Shown: positions 21,560 to 34,633 of the stretch, piece after piece
Numbering within the stretch: the first letter of the stretch is position 1
Layout of the letters: every line of letters starts with the position of its first letter
Source of the DNA: Xestospongia bergquistia
Lineage: Eukaryota > Porifera > Demospongiae > Haplosclerida > Petrosiidae
NCBI GenBank assembly: GCA_963965975.1
Contig: OZ014414.1
Span: 9,295,230 to 9,359,229, forward strand
Reading direction: 5' to 3'
DNA length: 64,000 bases
The notes under the pieces: model-generated
Databases searched by the model: none
What the model saw: the letters and a program-made list of their open reading frames with translations, nothing else
What the model was told of the DNA's origin: nothing
Made by a program: the position numbers and the translations under genes

Positions 21560-23421
21560 GTCGAGATCACTTGAAGACGACTTCACAAGCAAGACGCTTA
21601 AGTAAATATATTACATTGAGCCACGCCCTGTTTATAATGAACTTCCAGTATTTAATTATTTAAATATTTATAATAACAGTTATCCCTCAATCTATATAGT
21701 GTACAGTTTTAGATGTAGTGTGTTTTAAACTTCATTTAAAAAATCAGTGCATGCATCTGATGACATCATGTAATGATCTTTCTACCATTCACTTAAATTC
21801 CTCAGTATCTTCAATAGTCATAATATACAACTAGAACAATGATATTTGACATGAAATATTTATATCAGCAGTCATTATACATAAGAACAAAATAACAAGT
21901 CCATATATCATTTTATAGTAATAATATAATATTGTATGAATTCTGTTTAAAGATAATTAGATTAACTATATACATAACAGATGTTCTACAGATATAGTAG
22001 TTTGACCTTGGGAATACTTTTGTGTACATAGAACTAATTAATTATCAGTGACTAAATCTTATTTTTATATGCAAAGAGGAAATAAGTATGTTAACTTTAT
22101 CAGTACAATAACGACCTCATTGAGACTAATTATAACTTACTACTATAGATAGGGTCAGTACCTCCAGACTAGACACTAGTATATTACTAATAGTTACTAG
22201 TAACTTACAAACAACAACAACAATTATATATTCTCATATTTTCAAGTAGTTATATTATAGGATATATCAACAAATATAAGTCATTATTAACTATTTATTA
22301 TTACAAGATGAACTAAACCAAATTAGATTACTTAACGAAGGGTTGTTACCAGTGATAGTGATATAATACATTTAGGAAATATTGTTATTAATTATTATAA
22401 ATATTCATTATTAAAGATAAGGACATAAGTTTGTGTGTGTATTATATAGTATAATGAAAATAAGTTAATTAAATAATGTCATAGTAGTAGTGTTATACAT
22501 GTGTCCAGTGGAGTGTTCCATAATAGTTTATAAGGACTCTTTGTGGTCATATTTTAATACCAGTGAGTAAATGTCATTATATTACTAGAGGAAATAAGTA
22601 TGTTCATTTCATATATACAATGTGACCACAAATACTAATTATTACATAGTGATAGAATTGATAATAGTTATGAATCATACACTACATCTAATTACATGCT
22701 GACACACATCATGTAAATAGTATTTACTCATTGTTACATCAGACCATTAGTTGAGTCAATATATTGCTTTATTATATAGTTACATGTTATTGAGACATGC
22801 CCTTTCCAAAGTTGCCGTGTTCATCAATTTAGTGATGATTATTTTTAGATACTTAAAATGTCTTTATTTAAAATGTAACAAGACTCCAACAGCTACTCTG
22901 ATATTATAAATGTAATTCATGTTACACTATAATATCATGTGGTCAGTCACATAAGAAATTGTCCAAGCAAACTAGACTATCTTATAATAATATCTAACTA
23001 TAGTTATATATCTTTCAGTAAATTCCAATAAAACAAACTATACTTATATATTGGAGCTTGTATGTATTATGAGTGAACTATTCAATGATCCTATTACCCA
23101 CTATATGTATAAACTTTAATGTACATATTTATCCTTCTATTCTATAGCTATTATATGTTTCTTTATTGCTAGATGGAGTGTAACTAATGTCAATGTCAAA
23201 TGTTTTGTTTATTGAACTAAAAGATTTTCAGTTGACAGCTGGACTTCTTTAATTTCAATAAAACATATTACAACTGACTACTAACTGCTCATTATACTTC
23301 CCTCCTCCACTATATAATACAACCAACAATACTATATATTATCATTGAATTGTAGTACAAACAATACACTAACTAGTTGTCACAATGAGGATAACCCTGT
23401 CAATTGTCACTTTCAACAATC
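21560..23421. other. Unit spacer downstream of C1, no gene seen
   Basis: 1.86 kb of AT-rich sequence repeated, with small differences, after C2 (29806-31720) and in part after C3 (34634-35460). Shared landmarks are AGTTTTAGATGTAGTGTG, GATGACATCAT and GTCAGTACCTCCAGACTAG. No conserved open frame was found, so it is a duplicated spacer that may hold promoters for C genes (at its left edge). Confidence 0.6.
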
Positions 23422-23928
23422 ATGGCTAGTCTTAAGAGTGTTCCTGCTGGTCCTCCTCCAGGATCAACTGGTCCTCCTGATGTTGCTACTCCCACTCCTG
23501 CCACTGGAAATGAACAGACAATAGCAAATAAAGTTAGTTTGTCATTTATGTCATGAAACCACTCTCATTATAATTGGTTCTAGTAAAGATGGCCATATTA
23601 TTATATACTATATGATCAGCACACATTATATAGTATGTAAATGGTATATATTTATGACAGGTCAAGTCTTCCGCTGAAAAACAAACAAAGTTAAAGTTTA
23701 GTCAGTTCAATGCAGTCTCTTACATCAAGCAAGGAAGCACCTATTTGATTAGGGTAATTATCATAACAAGTACATACCTTAACTCGCTGTGCTTACCTTT
23801 TCCTTTCTCCTAAGGTGAATGTTGGTGACCAGTTTATTGATATATTGGCTGATTATAAAATGAACAGGGCCTCACTCAAAGCTCCACCACAATTAGGCAA
23901 GGGAGCTAATGACTCAATGTCATTTTGA
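23422..23928 (+). CDS. Stefin-like gene D (single copy)
   Basis: Three phase-0 exons: 23422-23532, 23661-23753, 23815-23928; 105 aa. This is the most telling link between the array and true stefins: LKFSQFNAVSYIKQGSTYL followed by IRVNVGDQFIDIL aligns with CSTB KKFPVFKAVSFKSQVVAGTN and FIKVHVGDEDFVHL, but three loop residues are missing, leaving only Q-G of QVVAG. The N-terminus is rich in Pro/Gly (VPAGPPPGSTGPP). No second copy of this gene occurs in the window. Confidence 0.82.
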
Positions 23929-24215
23929 TTTAGTCTTAGCTATGACACTATTATATATAGTGTGTGTGTATTAGATTATTAATAATAGCTAGCAATTCAA
24001 ATTTTAAATATTCTTATAGACAAGTACTGGTATATATAATATATTTTATATAGTACACATTTAGTTGATATGAACTATGTATGAATTTATATGGTGTTAC
24101 AGATTACATACAACTCTGGGTCAGTTATTATAAGAACACTACTCCTCATCATAGTAGTAGTAGTAGTAGCCACAATGCTATGATAAAAACAAATGGTTGT
24201 AGTGAGTGATCTTCA

Positions 24216-24419
24216 ATTCATAAATAGTTGATAAAGGTCTCTACATCAAACCATTATGTTATGAGGTGTGTCTCTCTATTACATTACAATAAGTACTCAA
24301 ATTATGACAAGTTCACAACATTACTATTGTGTAACTGGTACTCTGTTCATAATAGATATAACATATCTACATTATCATGTGATCCTTTAAACAAGTATAT
24401 AATGTATAATACATAATAC
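24216..24419 (+). other. Duplicated short open frame, copy 1
   Basis: About 61 codons open from ATG at 24228 to TAA at 24417-24419, ending CDPLNKYIMYNT. A second copy (35816-36000) is open over the same length with substitutions but no indels, and the 3' end of the block also precedes the death-domain gene at 51860. Conservation could reflect recent duplication only. No function is recognised. Confidence 0.25.
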
Positions 24420-24532
24420 ACAATATAGACTGGGAATTTCCACAAAACAATTTGACTATTCACTAGTATCAATGAATCACACATGACTATTGATAACAAA
24501 GTGAAAAATTTAAGTTGAAGATAATTAACACT

Positions 24533-24610
24533 AGGTGTGACTAATGAATGTTATTGTCTTCCTACAAATTAGTCACACCTTAAAAGTAACCAGACAAAAG
24601 TGGGTGTGTC
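24533..24610 (+). promoter_or_regulatory. Orphan death-domain-gene upstream hairpin (copy 0)
   Basis: AGGTGTGACTAAT (24533-24545) pairs with ATTAGTCACACCT (24568-24580). Compared with the copy at 52041, both arms changed (G to A on the left, C to T on the right), so pairing is preserved. The following TTAAAAGTAACCAGACAAAA block matches the death-domain gene upstream region, but no death-domain exon follows here. Confidence 0.6.
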
Positions 24611-25085
24611 TGCTGTTGTTAGGACTGCTCCTAGCCGGAGGAACAAGTACTGCATATTCATAATGGGCGTGGTGCCATTAATTATTATTGACAATTTTAA
24701 TGAATAATAAACACAGTAACAAAACATAGTGCACATGATATTGTCTTCAGTTTGAATTACTAAGAGCTGTGATGGACTCAAGTCTTCCCTCAGAATTAAC
24801 AAATCTACTAAATACTTTCTTTATATATGTAACTCTTCAGATAACCCTTCATATTCATCTCTTACAAGAATATATAAATAACTGACATGAAGAATGTAGT
24901 AAGAATTGTTATTGTCAATATTATAATTCTTTTGTTAGTGAAACAACCGACATGAGAAATCTGAAGTCACAAAGAACAAAACAGATAAGTACTCACAGTA
25001 ACTTTAACAAGTGACCAGGATGCTAAATTAATTAGAGTACATGTAGAACAATGTGATACTGAGTATTACAACATTGGGTACAAGT

Positions 25086-25522
25086 TCTAGAAGTTAGTAT
25101 TGTCTAATGTTACTGATATCACAGATGAAGATATGGCTCACTTATCTACTATGTTATCAAGTAATACAACTTTAAAAGAACTACATCTCTACAGCTGTAA
25201 CATCACTGATAATGGAGTCCGATATATCTGTGAAGGACTTACTAAAAACCATGAAACATTGACTGTGTTGAACATTGGATATAATCGTCAGATCACTTCA
25301 GTTAGTACCAGTACAATAGCAGATCTAATACAAACAACTATATCATTGACAAGACTATATCTCTACAATACTTCACTGAACAATGATGATATCAAGACAA
25401 TATGTACATCACTTACCAAAAATACTACAATAAGGGAACTATTCTTATCAATTCATCATGAAGAGTATTGTAAAAAGTTAGACAGTTATCAAATTATTAA
25501 AGACAGACTTCAGTTTTGGTAA
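25086..25522 (+). pseudogene. LRR-gene 3' fragment (copy 0)
   Basis: An open frame of about 145 codons, matching the last three-quarters of the LRR exon of the two full genes (repeats such as LKELHLYSCNITDNGVRYIC and LTRLYLYNTSLNNDDIKTIC, ending IIKDRLQFW). The death domain, central domain and coiled coil are absent; sequence before 25086 is not similar. The frame is open, so a short LRR protein is conceivable, but lack of a proper first exon favours a relic. Confidence 0.65.
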
Positions 25523-25914
25523 TAGTAAGTAGATTGTTGTTTATTCTTAATATGTCTTTTCGCTTACTTTTATTTTCTCTTTAAAGTTCCCTTGACTTTA
25601 TGTATTTAATATGTATAACAGACACACATGTTATCAGTACTTAAGTAGGAGTGGCTTGGATTGTCAATTGAAATGTATTGACAGAAATAATGAATATCTC
25701 ACTTAAAACTGATCAAAATCTTTCAAGTGTTTGTAATATTTCTTTCCATGATAACCTAGTTATAAGCTAAGACAAGGTTTCAGACACAATTGGTCAAATG
25801 CTGAACTTGTTCATCTTTCTCTCTACCTACTATCTTGTTTGCATTATTTGCATTGACTGATATTACTCATCTATTAAACATTAATATCATTTTTTAGAAA
25901 ATGTTTTTATTTAC

Positions 25915-26000
25915 TTGTATATATATATATACATACATACATATATACATACATACATATATATATGTATACAGTTTCGTTTTAGTACATTATATATATA
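25915..26000. repeat. TATA/CATA microsatellite
   Basis: Runs of TATA, ACATACATAC and ATATATATGTATAC downstream of the LRR fragment. Confidence 0.8.
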
Positions 26001-26501
26001 TAAGATATATTACATCATTTGACTGCCAACAAATATATATCACATGGTTTACACAAGTTATGACTAGTACTAAATATATTGTCCTATATATACTTAGTTA
26101 ATTTTGAAATATAGAACTTATTTTGATAGTCCAATATTGAAATTTATTGAACAAAACTAACTAACTGTATTACTGTAAAAACTAATTAGTTTATTTAATC
26201 AAATATGATTATTACAGATTACAGGTAGCAAACATATTTTGATGCAAAATGTAAGGATAATACTTTGATTGATTATTAATGTACTTCTGTTTATGAAGTT
26301 ATATAAACAGGAGACATTAATAAGCAAAATGGTACTGTGGTTAATTTTTGCATAATAATACAATCTGTATAACTATGTATAAGTTAAATTAACTAAATAT
26401 ATATACAACAATACACTTAACAAAACAATACATGTACACAGATGTAATTAGTATATATTGATAACTGCATATATTTATGTACTCCTTTCTACTGTAGTAT
26501 G

Positions 26502-26962
26502 TTAGTAATAAGATATTATAACTTGTATAATGACTGCTAACATCAACACTGCAAAGAGGGGAGAGCTTAGAAAACCAACAACTCCAGAAGGACAAGGATC
26601 AATATTGGTAACATGACATGTTGACAAATTAAAGTAATATTCATTAAGCAGAGGAGTACCACAACATTCCATGTAATCAATAAACTGTGTCACATTATTT
26701 TGACAAGAACCATCAATACAATAATAAACATAATTGCTATAATCAAGACTGGAAGCACGAGCAATTGTAAGAAGAGGTATTATCACACCTGAAGTAATCC
26801 TACATAAATAATGTAACATAGAATATTGTTGATTGATTCTTCCACATAAACCATCATTATAATAAGAGGCAAAATCAGTATAATTAATACAGCTGTAGTA
26901 TGAGACATACAAATCTTTACATTCACTAGAACAGTACTCATTGACAGCACTGTTTAGTTGAT
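26502..26962 (-). pseudogene. Cys-rich surface protein, 3' fragment (copy 0)
   Basis: On the minus strand, an open frame from about 26962 matches residues from the middle of the intact protein at 50151-50948 (here EYCSSECKDLYVSYYSC, YCIDGSCQNNVTQF, ECCGTPLL) and ends in a different hydrophobic tail (SPLFAVLMLAVIIQVIISYY). The signal peptide and N-terminal third are not found. The Ser/Thr-rich stem is much shorter than in the intact gene. It is either a relic or a diverged member with an unseen 5' exon. Confidence 0.6.
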
Positions 26963-27356
26963 TTTACAAAAAAAGAGTAAATTTGTATATCATTGATATA
27001 ATAGAGATAATATTATGTTAACTTTACACTCTATCTTGATATAAATGAGTTCAGTATATAACAGCAATATATATAATCAAGAACAGATCACTTTGCCCAG
27101 TGAAAAAACTCACCAGTTCTTTGTTGATTGGATTGAGAAATGAATTAATTATAAGAATTCACTGTTACATGTACATATTGTATACTAAACATCTAGAAAT
27201 GTTTTTTTATGGCAATTGTTTCTTTTTACTTACAAACCAATTGCGTTGTTTAGTATTGCATGCCACATGCACTCATTTAAAGGAGAAAGCACCTGTTACC
27301 ATTACATGTAATAAATAGATTTGTATCAAGTAGTTATCACTCACAGATAAGATTGT

Positions 27357-27830
27357 ATGGCTGATGACGAGCGCTTTAAATCGGCCACTAGTACTGGAAT
27401 TAAAGTAGCAGATGCTCTAACTCCAACTCCTCTAGATGACAAAATGAAAGTGATAGCTGAAAAGGTTTGAAGGAACACAAAAATGATTATTATTATTGTT
27501 TATGTTTTAGCTTAAAACTGAAGCTGAAAAGAAGACAAAACAATCTTACAGTTCATTTTCACCACGTTTGTATATTAAAAGTAGCTCAAACTATTGTGTT
27601 AGAGTGAGTCACATATTAATTGTGTGGGTGGATACCGTATGTTGTTATAAGTAATAGAGTGTTAATAATAAAAACTATTGTATTATGTATCAACTTTAAA
27701 ATGGTTTTTCTTTTATTAGTATGAACACAGTGGTCATCTACTTGATATAGCTGGTAAAGTTGCACTTGGCAAAGTATCAGGTCTGAAAGTGAAAGATAAT
27801 GTCAGAGAAAGTGACCTCATGTCACTGTAG
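27357..27830 (+). CDS. Stefin-like gene A2
   Basis: Exons 27357-27464, 27511-27603, 27720-27830, phase 0; 103 aa. The N-terminus is MADDERFKSATSTGIKVADA, one residue longer than A1. Exon 2 is identical in sense to A1 around LYIKSSSNYCVR; exon 3 has GKVALGKVSG and ends RESDLMSL. The 100 bp before the ATG (AGAAAGCACCTGTTACC, TATCAAGTAGTTATCACTCA) match part of the intron of stefin 3, indicating that the promoter derives from there. Confidence 0.8.
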
Positions 27831-28649
27831 CTTATTGTGAACTGTTTTAATTATAAGACATTGACTAAACTCGTTCAGACAATAGCTGTTGTAGTATAAC
27901 TCATTTTATCAATTAAATTGTGTTTAGAGTATTAATTATTATTGTATACTTAATAAAAGTGTTGTTTTTTAAATTCGCTTAATTTAACAATACAGTAATG
28001 TATTGTTGTTAATGTTCTTTTGTTAGTCAAACTTCAAACTAAAAATAATTTGTATTGTCAAATAGTAAATGTGTTCAGTGCTTAATGGATGACCATATAT
28101 GGCAATAGTGAGCTGGTTTTAACACAATAGATAGCATTAATATTTCTTCCATTACTATGATAGCAAGTAGATATCAATCAAAATACCACAGATATTCTTT
28201 TAATTTTAATTTTTCAATGTTTTCTTATTGTGGACCAGTAACTACTTTAATAAGAGACTTCTCATAATCAACAATAAATTCTTTAGAATTAGTTTCTCCT
28301 TAGCAACAAACAAACTATTAAGTTTACATTATTATAACAAATAACTTTGAGACTTCAAAATTTGAATTGATAGTGTATAATATCAATAAACTATTTTAAC
28401 ATTATACTTCATATCATTGTCAAGTGAACACATATTAGAGGTAAACAGTTTTCACAGACAATAAGATAGAAGTGTGAATAACTTCTCCAATACATCCCAA
28501 TTTATATTACATATAGGAATGCTAATTACTGTTTTTGTAACTCGCTACTCTTACGCGAGAAGCACTGCAGTAGCCTGCAGCTGCTAAAACTCCATTGATC
28601 TATTATACGAAGAGCTTCATTGATCTGTTAGCAAGTAAACTAACTCACA

Positions 28650-29086
28650 ATGGCTGATGATCAACGCCATACACCAGAAGATATACCACCACCCAAAGCA
28701 GATGCTTTAACTCCTGTTAGACCAACTGCTAAAGAACAAGAAATAGCAATGAAGGTATATATATATATTGTTAGGAATGATCTATCTGGTATCTGGTATA
28801 TATCTATATGATGTAGATGAAGTCAGAAGTACAGAGAGTAGCTGGTCAGGCTTTCAGTAATTATGAAGTAGCCTATTATATCAAAATTTGTGATAAATAT
28901 TGTTTTAGGGTAAGTAAGTTTGACATTTTTCATTTATTTATTGTTTCATCTATCTTTCCCCTGACATGTGTGTTATAGATTTGTATTGATGTTGGTCTTA
29001 TTGATGTCTGTGGGAAGTATTCCTTTGGTAAGGTATCAGAAGTGACTGTGAGGGGAGTCTCAATTAATGACACAATGACATTTTAA
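28650..29086 (+). CDS. Stefin-like gene B2
   Basis: Exons 28650-28754, 28817-28909, 28979-29086, phase 0; 101 aa. It differs from B1 in the loop region: VAYYIKICDKYCFR, where the SG of the other B genes is IC, adding a Cys. The tail is GVSINDTMTF. A CGCGAG element lies about 95 bp upstream. Confidence 0.8.
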
Positions 29087-29381
29087 ATAGCATATGATAA
29101 CTCTCTCAATTATTGTTTGTTTTTAAAAAATTTTTATTTCTTCCATTAATTGAGTTTATTATATATTAATGACTTTTAGAATTGAATGTTATATAATTTG
29201 TATTTCACTTATAATGGAAATTGTGGATTTGTGAACACTTTGTTGTCAAAATCAAGATAGTAGCTCTAATTGTGTTTACATCATATAGATCATTCAACAT
29301 AATTTATTAAAAAAACAACATTTCTATTTGTATGACGAGTCAGCAAATATAATTAAGTCACTAAACAAATTAATAGCAATG

Positions 29382-29805
29382 TTACCAATTTAGCTTCATG
29401 GACTCTAATTTTTCAGAGTCATTGATCTTCTTTGCTTTAACTTCATCAACCATACCACCACAATATTCTCCATGGACATCAATTGCTCCATCATCAACAC
29501 GAATCTGTTAACACAACATGTAATGAACTAATTACAATAATACCTTACTCTGAAACAGTATACATCACCATTATTAATGTACCACTCAACATTGTAAGCA
29601 GTATATTTTTTCCCACCATTTAATATCTTCTCTACATCACTCCTCATCTAGACAAACGAACGTTTGCTGTATTCAAATGTGATAGTTTATCTCTTACTTT
29701 CTCGGCTATTTTTTTCTGCACCTCATTTGGTTTCTCTGGTTTCAAAGTAGCCAGTGGAGGAGGTAGTATGTGATCCGGAACTTTACGCTCTTCGTATCCC
29801 GACAT
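29382..29805 (-). CDS. Stefin-like gene C2
   Basis: Minus-strand exons 29698-29805, 29549-29647, 29382-29504; 109 aa. Start MSGYEERKVPDHILPPP. Exon 2 has YNVEWYINNGDVYCFR; exon 3 starts IRVDDGAIDVHGEYCGG and has one extra codon (NDSEKLESMKLNW) relative to C1. The gene converges on B2. Confidence 0.8.
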
Positions 29806-31934
29806 ATCGAGATCACTTGAAGACGATCAATTGAAGCATGACGCTTAAGTACATTGAGCCACGCCCAGTTTATAATGCTTCCAGTATTTAATCATTTAAA
29901 TATTTGCAACATTATAATAACAGTTATCACTCAATCTATATAGTGTACAGTTTTAGATGTAGTGTGTTTTTTAAAACTTTATTTGAAAAATCAGTGCACG
30001 TGCCTGCATCTGATGACATCATATGATGATCTTTCTACCATTCATTTAAATTCCTCAGTATTTCCTATAGTCATAATATACAACTAGAACAATAATATTT
30101 GACATGAAATATTTACATCAGTAGTCATTATATATAAGAAAAAATAACAAGTCCATATATTATGTTATAGTAATAATATAATATTGTATGAATTCTGTTT
30201 AAAGATAATTATATTAACTATATACATAACAGATGTTCTACAGATAACATTGTATGGACTTTATTGTGACTCAGGGAATACTTTTGTGTACATAGAACTA
30301 ATTAATTATCAGTGACTAAATCTTATTTTTATATTACAAAGAGGAAATAAGTATGTTCACTTTATCAATACAATATGGCCTCGTTGAGACTAATTATAAC
30401 TTACTACTATAGATAGGGTCAGTACCTCCAGACTAGACATTAGTATATTACTAATAGTTAGCAGTAACTTACAAACAATAATTGTATATTCTTATATTTT
30501 CAAGTAGATACATTATTGTAGTAGTTATTAACAACATAATGATAATTAAATGATGACAATATAAATATACAATGGCTCTAGTGTAGTACTTTATTTACCA
30601 GCTATCTTAATTATATATTCTCATATTTTTTGAGTAGTTATATTATAGGATTTTATATGAATTTAAATTGAATTATCTCATTTGTTCATCTTCGAATACT
30701 TTAGTGTCAAAATCAAGATAGCTACTTTAATAACCTCATTGATAGTGGTTACATCTCTTAACATATTATATTGAAATTAAAAATAACATTTCTAATAATA
30801 AGACAAGTCAACAAATATAAGTCATTATTAACTATTTATTATTACAAAATGAAGAAAACTAAATTAGATTACTTAATGAAGGGTTGTTACCAGTGATAGT
30901 GATATAATACATTTAGTAAATATTGTTATTAACTACATGTTGTCATTATTAAAGATAAGGACATAAGTTTGTGCGTGCATTATATAGTATAATGAAAGTA
31001 AGTTGATTAAATAATGTCATAGTAGTAGTGTTGTACATGTGTCCAGTGGAGTGTTCCATAATAGTTTATAAGGACTCTTTGTGGTCATGTTTGTAATACT
31101 AACTTAATCAGTGAGTAAATATCATTATATTACTAGAGGAAATAAGTATGTTCATTTCATATGTACAATGTGACCACAAAAAATACTAATTATTAACATA
31201 GTGATAGAATTGATAATAGTCATGAATCATACTAATATTCATATTGACACATATCATGTAAATAGTATTTATTACTCATTGTTACATCAGATCATTATTG
31301 TATATAGTTAAGTCAATATATTGTTTTATTATTTAGTTACATGTAATTGGGACATGCCCTTTCCAAAGTTGCCATGTTCATCAATTTAGTAATGATTATT
31401 TTTAGATACTTAAAATGTCTTTATATTCAAAATGTAACCAGACTCCAATAACTATATATACTCTGTTATATGTAAATCATTTTACACTATAATCTTATGT
31501 CGTCAGTACTAGTCATACAAGAAAATGTTCAAGCAAGCTAGACTGTCTTATAATAATATCTGACTATAGTTATATATCTTTCAGTAAATTCCAATAGAAC
31601 AAAGTATACTTATATATTGGAACTTGTACATATTATGAGTGAACTATTTCAATGATCCTATTACCCACTATATGTATATAATTTTAATGTACATAACAAT
31701 GCATTAAATTTAACTAACTTTCTCATCTATAACTAACTAAAGTTATTCCATTGGCAGAGAACTAACTATAACTAACTAAAATTATACAAAGCTAAACTAA
31801 ACAACACTAATATAATTGCAACTATTATATAACAAGTACATGTACTAGTGTATTTGCTTCTTCAGTATCTATCATAAAAAAGTTGTTTCCTATATGTGGC
31901 AATTATTCCTTTGTTACTTACAAACCAGCTGTAC
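29806..31934. other. Unit spacer downstream of C2, no gene seen
   Basis: Copy of the spacer at 21560-23421, with an additional duplicated piece around 30480-30840 (two copies of a TTATATTCTCATATTTT-type block). The last 100 bp resemble the region upstream of A2. Nothing coding was recognised. Confidence 0.55.
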
Positions 31935-32047
31935 TGTCACATACACTCATTTAAAGGAGAAAGCACCTGCTACCATGTAATAATTAAATAGATTTATATC
32001 AAGTAATTATTCACGCACAGATATGATATTATGAATATTCTATGAAT

Positions 32048-32104
32048 ATGTTTACCTGGATATAAACTGGATATGACAGCAGACGGTTCTAATGAATATT
32101 TTTA
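32048..32104 (+). pseudogene. Relic of canonical stefin exon 3
   Basis: ACCTGGATATAAACTGGATA and the following codons give GYKLDMTADGSNEYF then stop, matching the end of stefin 3 (GYKLDMTADSPIDYF). No exons 1-2 precede it. The same relic lies before A4 (about 36200), so the ancestral repeat unit began with a canonical stefin. Confidence 0.7.
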
Positions 32105-32199
32105 ACGAAGAAAATCATCAAGTTTTGAATTTTAGTATATTGATAATAAAAAGGGCGTGGCTCGTAGCTTAGCGTATTTCTTACTAAGTATAGCACAGC

Positions 32200-32672
32200 A
32201 TGGCTGATGACGAGCGCTTTAAACCAGTCAGTAGTGGAGTTAAAGTAGTAGCTGCACTAACTCCAACTCCTGTAGACGACAAAATGAAAGTGATAGCTGA
32301 AAAGGTTTGAAGGAACACAACAATGATTATTATTATTGTTTTCTATTTTAGCTAAAAACTGAAGCTGAAAAGGAGACAAAACAATCTTACAGTTCATTTT
32401 CACCACGTTTGTATATTAAAAGTAGTTCAAACTATTGTGTTAGAGTGAGTCATATATTAATTGTGTGGGAGGATATTGTACTGTTGTTATAAGTAATAGA
32501 GTGTTAATAATAAAAACTATTGCATTATCTATCAACTTAAAAATAATCTTTCTTTTATTAGTATGAACACAGTGGTCATCTACTTGATATAGCTGGTAAA
32601 GTTGTATTTGGCAAAGTATCAGGTCTGAAAGTGAAAGATAATGTCAGAGAAACTGACCTCATGTCACTGTAG
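32200..32672 (+). CDS. Stefin-like gene A3
   Basis: Exons 32200-32304, 32352-32444, 32562-32672, phase 0; 102 aa. N-terminus MADDERFKPVSSGVKVVAAL; PTPVDDK where A1, A2 and A4 have PTPLDDK. Exon 2 has EAEKETKQSYSSFSPRLYIK; exon 3 GKVVFGKVSG, ending RETDLMSL. It sits about 95 bp after the canonical stefin exon 3 relic. Confidence 0.8.
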
Positions 32673-33485
32673 CTTATTGTGAACTGTTTTAATTATAAGA
32701 CATCGACTAAACTCATTCAGACAATAGCTGTTGTAGTATAACTATCATTTTATCAATTAAATTGTGTCTAGAATATTAATTATCATTGTATTCTTAATAA
32801 GTGTTGTTTTTAAATTCCCTTAAATTAACACTACAGTAATGTATTGTTGTTAATGTTGTTTTGTTAGTCAAACTTCAAACTAAAAAACAATTTGTATTGT
32901 CAAATAGCAAACATGTTCAGTGCTTAATGAATGACCATATATGGCAATAGTGAGCTGGTTTTAACACCCAATAGATAGCATTAGTATTTCCTCTATTACT
33001 ATAATAGTAAGATATTTTAATTAATAATAATCAAAATACCACAGATATTCCTTAAATATCAATTGTTCAATGTTTTCTTATTGTGGACCAGTAACTACAT
33101 TAATAAGAGACATCTCATGATTAATAATAAACTCTTTAGATTATAGTTTCTCCTTAGTAACAAACAAACAATATTAAGTTTACATTATTATAACAAATAA
33201 CTTTGAGACTTCAAAATTTGAATTAATAGTGTATATCAATAAACTATTTTAACATTATACTTCATATCATTGACAAGTGAACACATATTAGAGGTAGACA
33301 GTTTTTACAGACTGAGGTGTCTCCAATACATCCCAATTTATGCATATAGGAATGTTAATTACAAAACGTATATCCTGCATTCATATGGTCACTACAAAGG
33401 AACACTCCTACGCGAGCAGTACTGCAGTAGCTAGCAGCTACTAAAACTTCACTGAAGAGCTTGTTAGCAAGTAAACTAACCCACA

Positions 33486-33922
33486 ATGGCTGATGATGAA
33501 CGCCATAAACCAGAAGATATACCACCACCCAGAGCAGATGCTTTAACTCCTGTTAGACCAACAGCTAAAGAACAAGATATAGCAATGAAGGTATATATAT
33601 ATTGTTAGGAATGATCTATCTGGTATCTTGTATATATCTATATGATGTAGATGAAGTCTGAAGCACAGAGAGTAGCTGGTCAAGCTTTCAATAATTATGA
33701 GGTAGCCTATTACATCAAAAGTGGTAATAAATATTGTTTTAGGGTAAGTAAGTTTGACATTTTTCATTTATTTATTGTTTTATCTATCTTTGTCCTGATA
33801 TGTGTGTGTTATAGATTTGTATTGATGTTGGTCTTATTGATGTCTGTGGGAAGTATTCCTTTGGTAAGGTATCAGAAGTGACTTTGAGGGGAGTCTCAAG
33901 TAATGACACAATGACATTTTAA
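33486..33922 (+). CDS. Stefin-like gene B3
   Basis: Exons 33486-33590, 33651-33743, 33815-33922, phase 0; 101 aa. MADDERHKPEDIPPPRADAL, then the same second exon as B1 and B4 and a third exon with VTLRGVSSNDTMTF. B3 and B4 share this third exon, suggesting the last duplication involved these units. Confidence 0.8.
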
Positions 33923-34216
33923 ATAGCATATGATAACTCTCTCAATTGTTGTTTGTTTTTAAATTTTTTTCTTGCATTGATTTTATTGTGTTATTATTTT
34001 TAGAATGTTATATAATTTGTATTTCGCTTATAATGGAAATTGTTGATCTTTGAACACTTTGTTGTCAAAATCAAGACAGTTGTACATGTTTTAATTATAT
34101 ATATAATTGTGTTTATATCAATCATTCAACATAATTTATTAAAATAAAAACATTTCTATTTGTATGACAACTAGTCAGCAAATATAATTAAGTCACTAAA
34201 CAAATTAATAACAATG

Positions 34217-34633
34217 TTACCAATTTAACTTCATTGGCTCTGTTTTAGGGTCATTGATCTTCTTTGCTTTAACTTCATCAACCCTACCACCAGAATATTC
34301 TCCACAGACATCAATTACTCCATCATCAACACCAACCTGTTAACACAATATGTAGTTATGAACTAATTATGATAAGATCTTACTCTGAAACAATATATAT
34401 CGTTATTATAAATGTACCAGCCAACATTGTAAGCAGTATATTTCTTCCCACCATTTAATATCTTCTCTGCATTACTCCTCATCTAGACAAACAGACGTTT
34501 GTTGTATTCAAATGTTATCTCTTACCATCTCCGCTATATCTTTCCGCGTCTGATTTGGTTGCTCTGGTTTCAAAGCAGCCGGTGGAGGAGGTGGTAAGTC
34601 TTTCGGAACAGGACGCTCGCTGTATCCTGACAT
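34217..34633 (-). CDS. Stefin-like gene C3
   Basis: Minus-strand exons 34526-34633, 34384-34482, 34217-34336; 108 aa. Start MSGYSERPVPKDLPPPPPAA; exon 1 ends IAEM instead of IAEK. Exon 2 has YNVGWYIYNNDIYCFR; exon 3 VGVDDGVIDVCGEYSGGRVD, where one Cys has moved relative to C1 (CGEYS versus RGEYC). Confidence 0.8.

Noticed and set aside
25901-26101. Frame rich in Tyr/Ile/Thr
   Set aside because: Translation of a TATA/CATA microsatellite.
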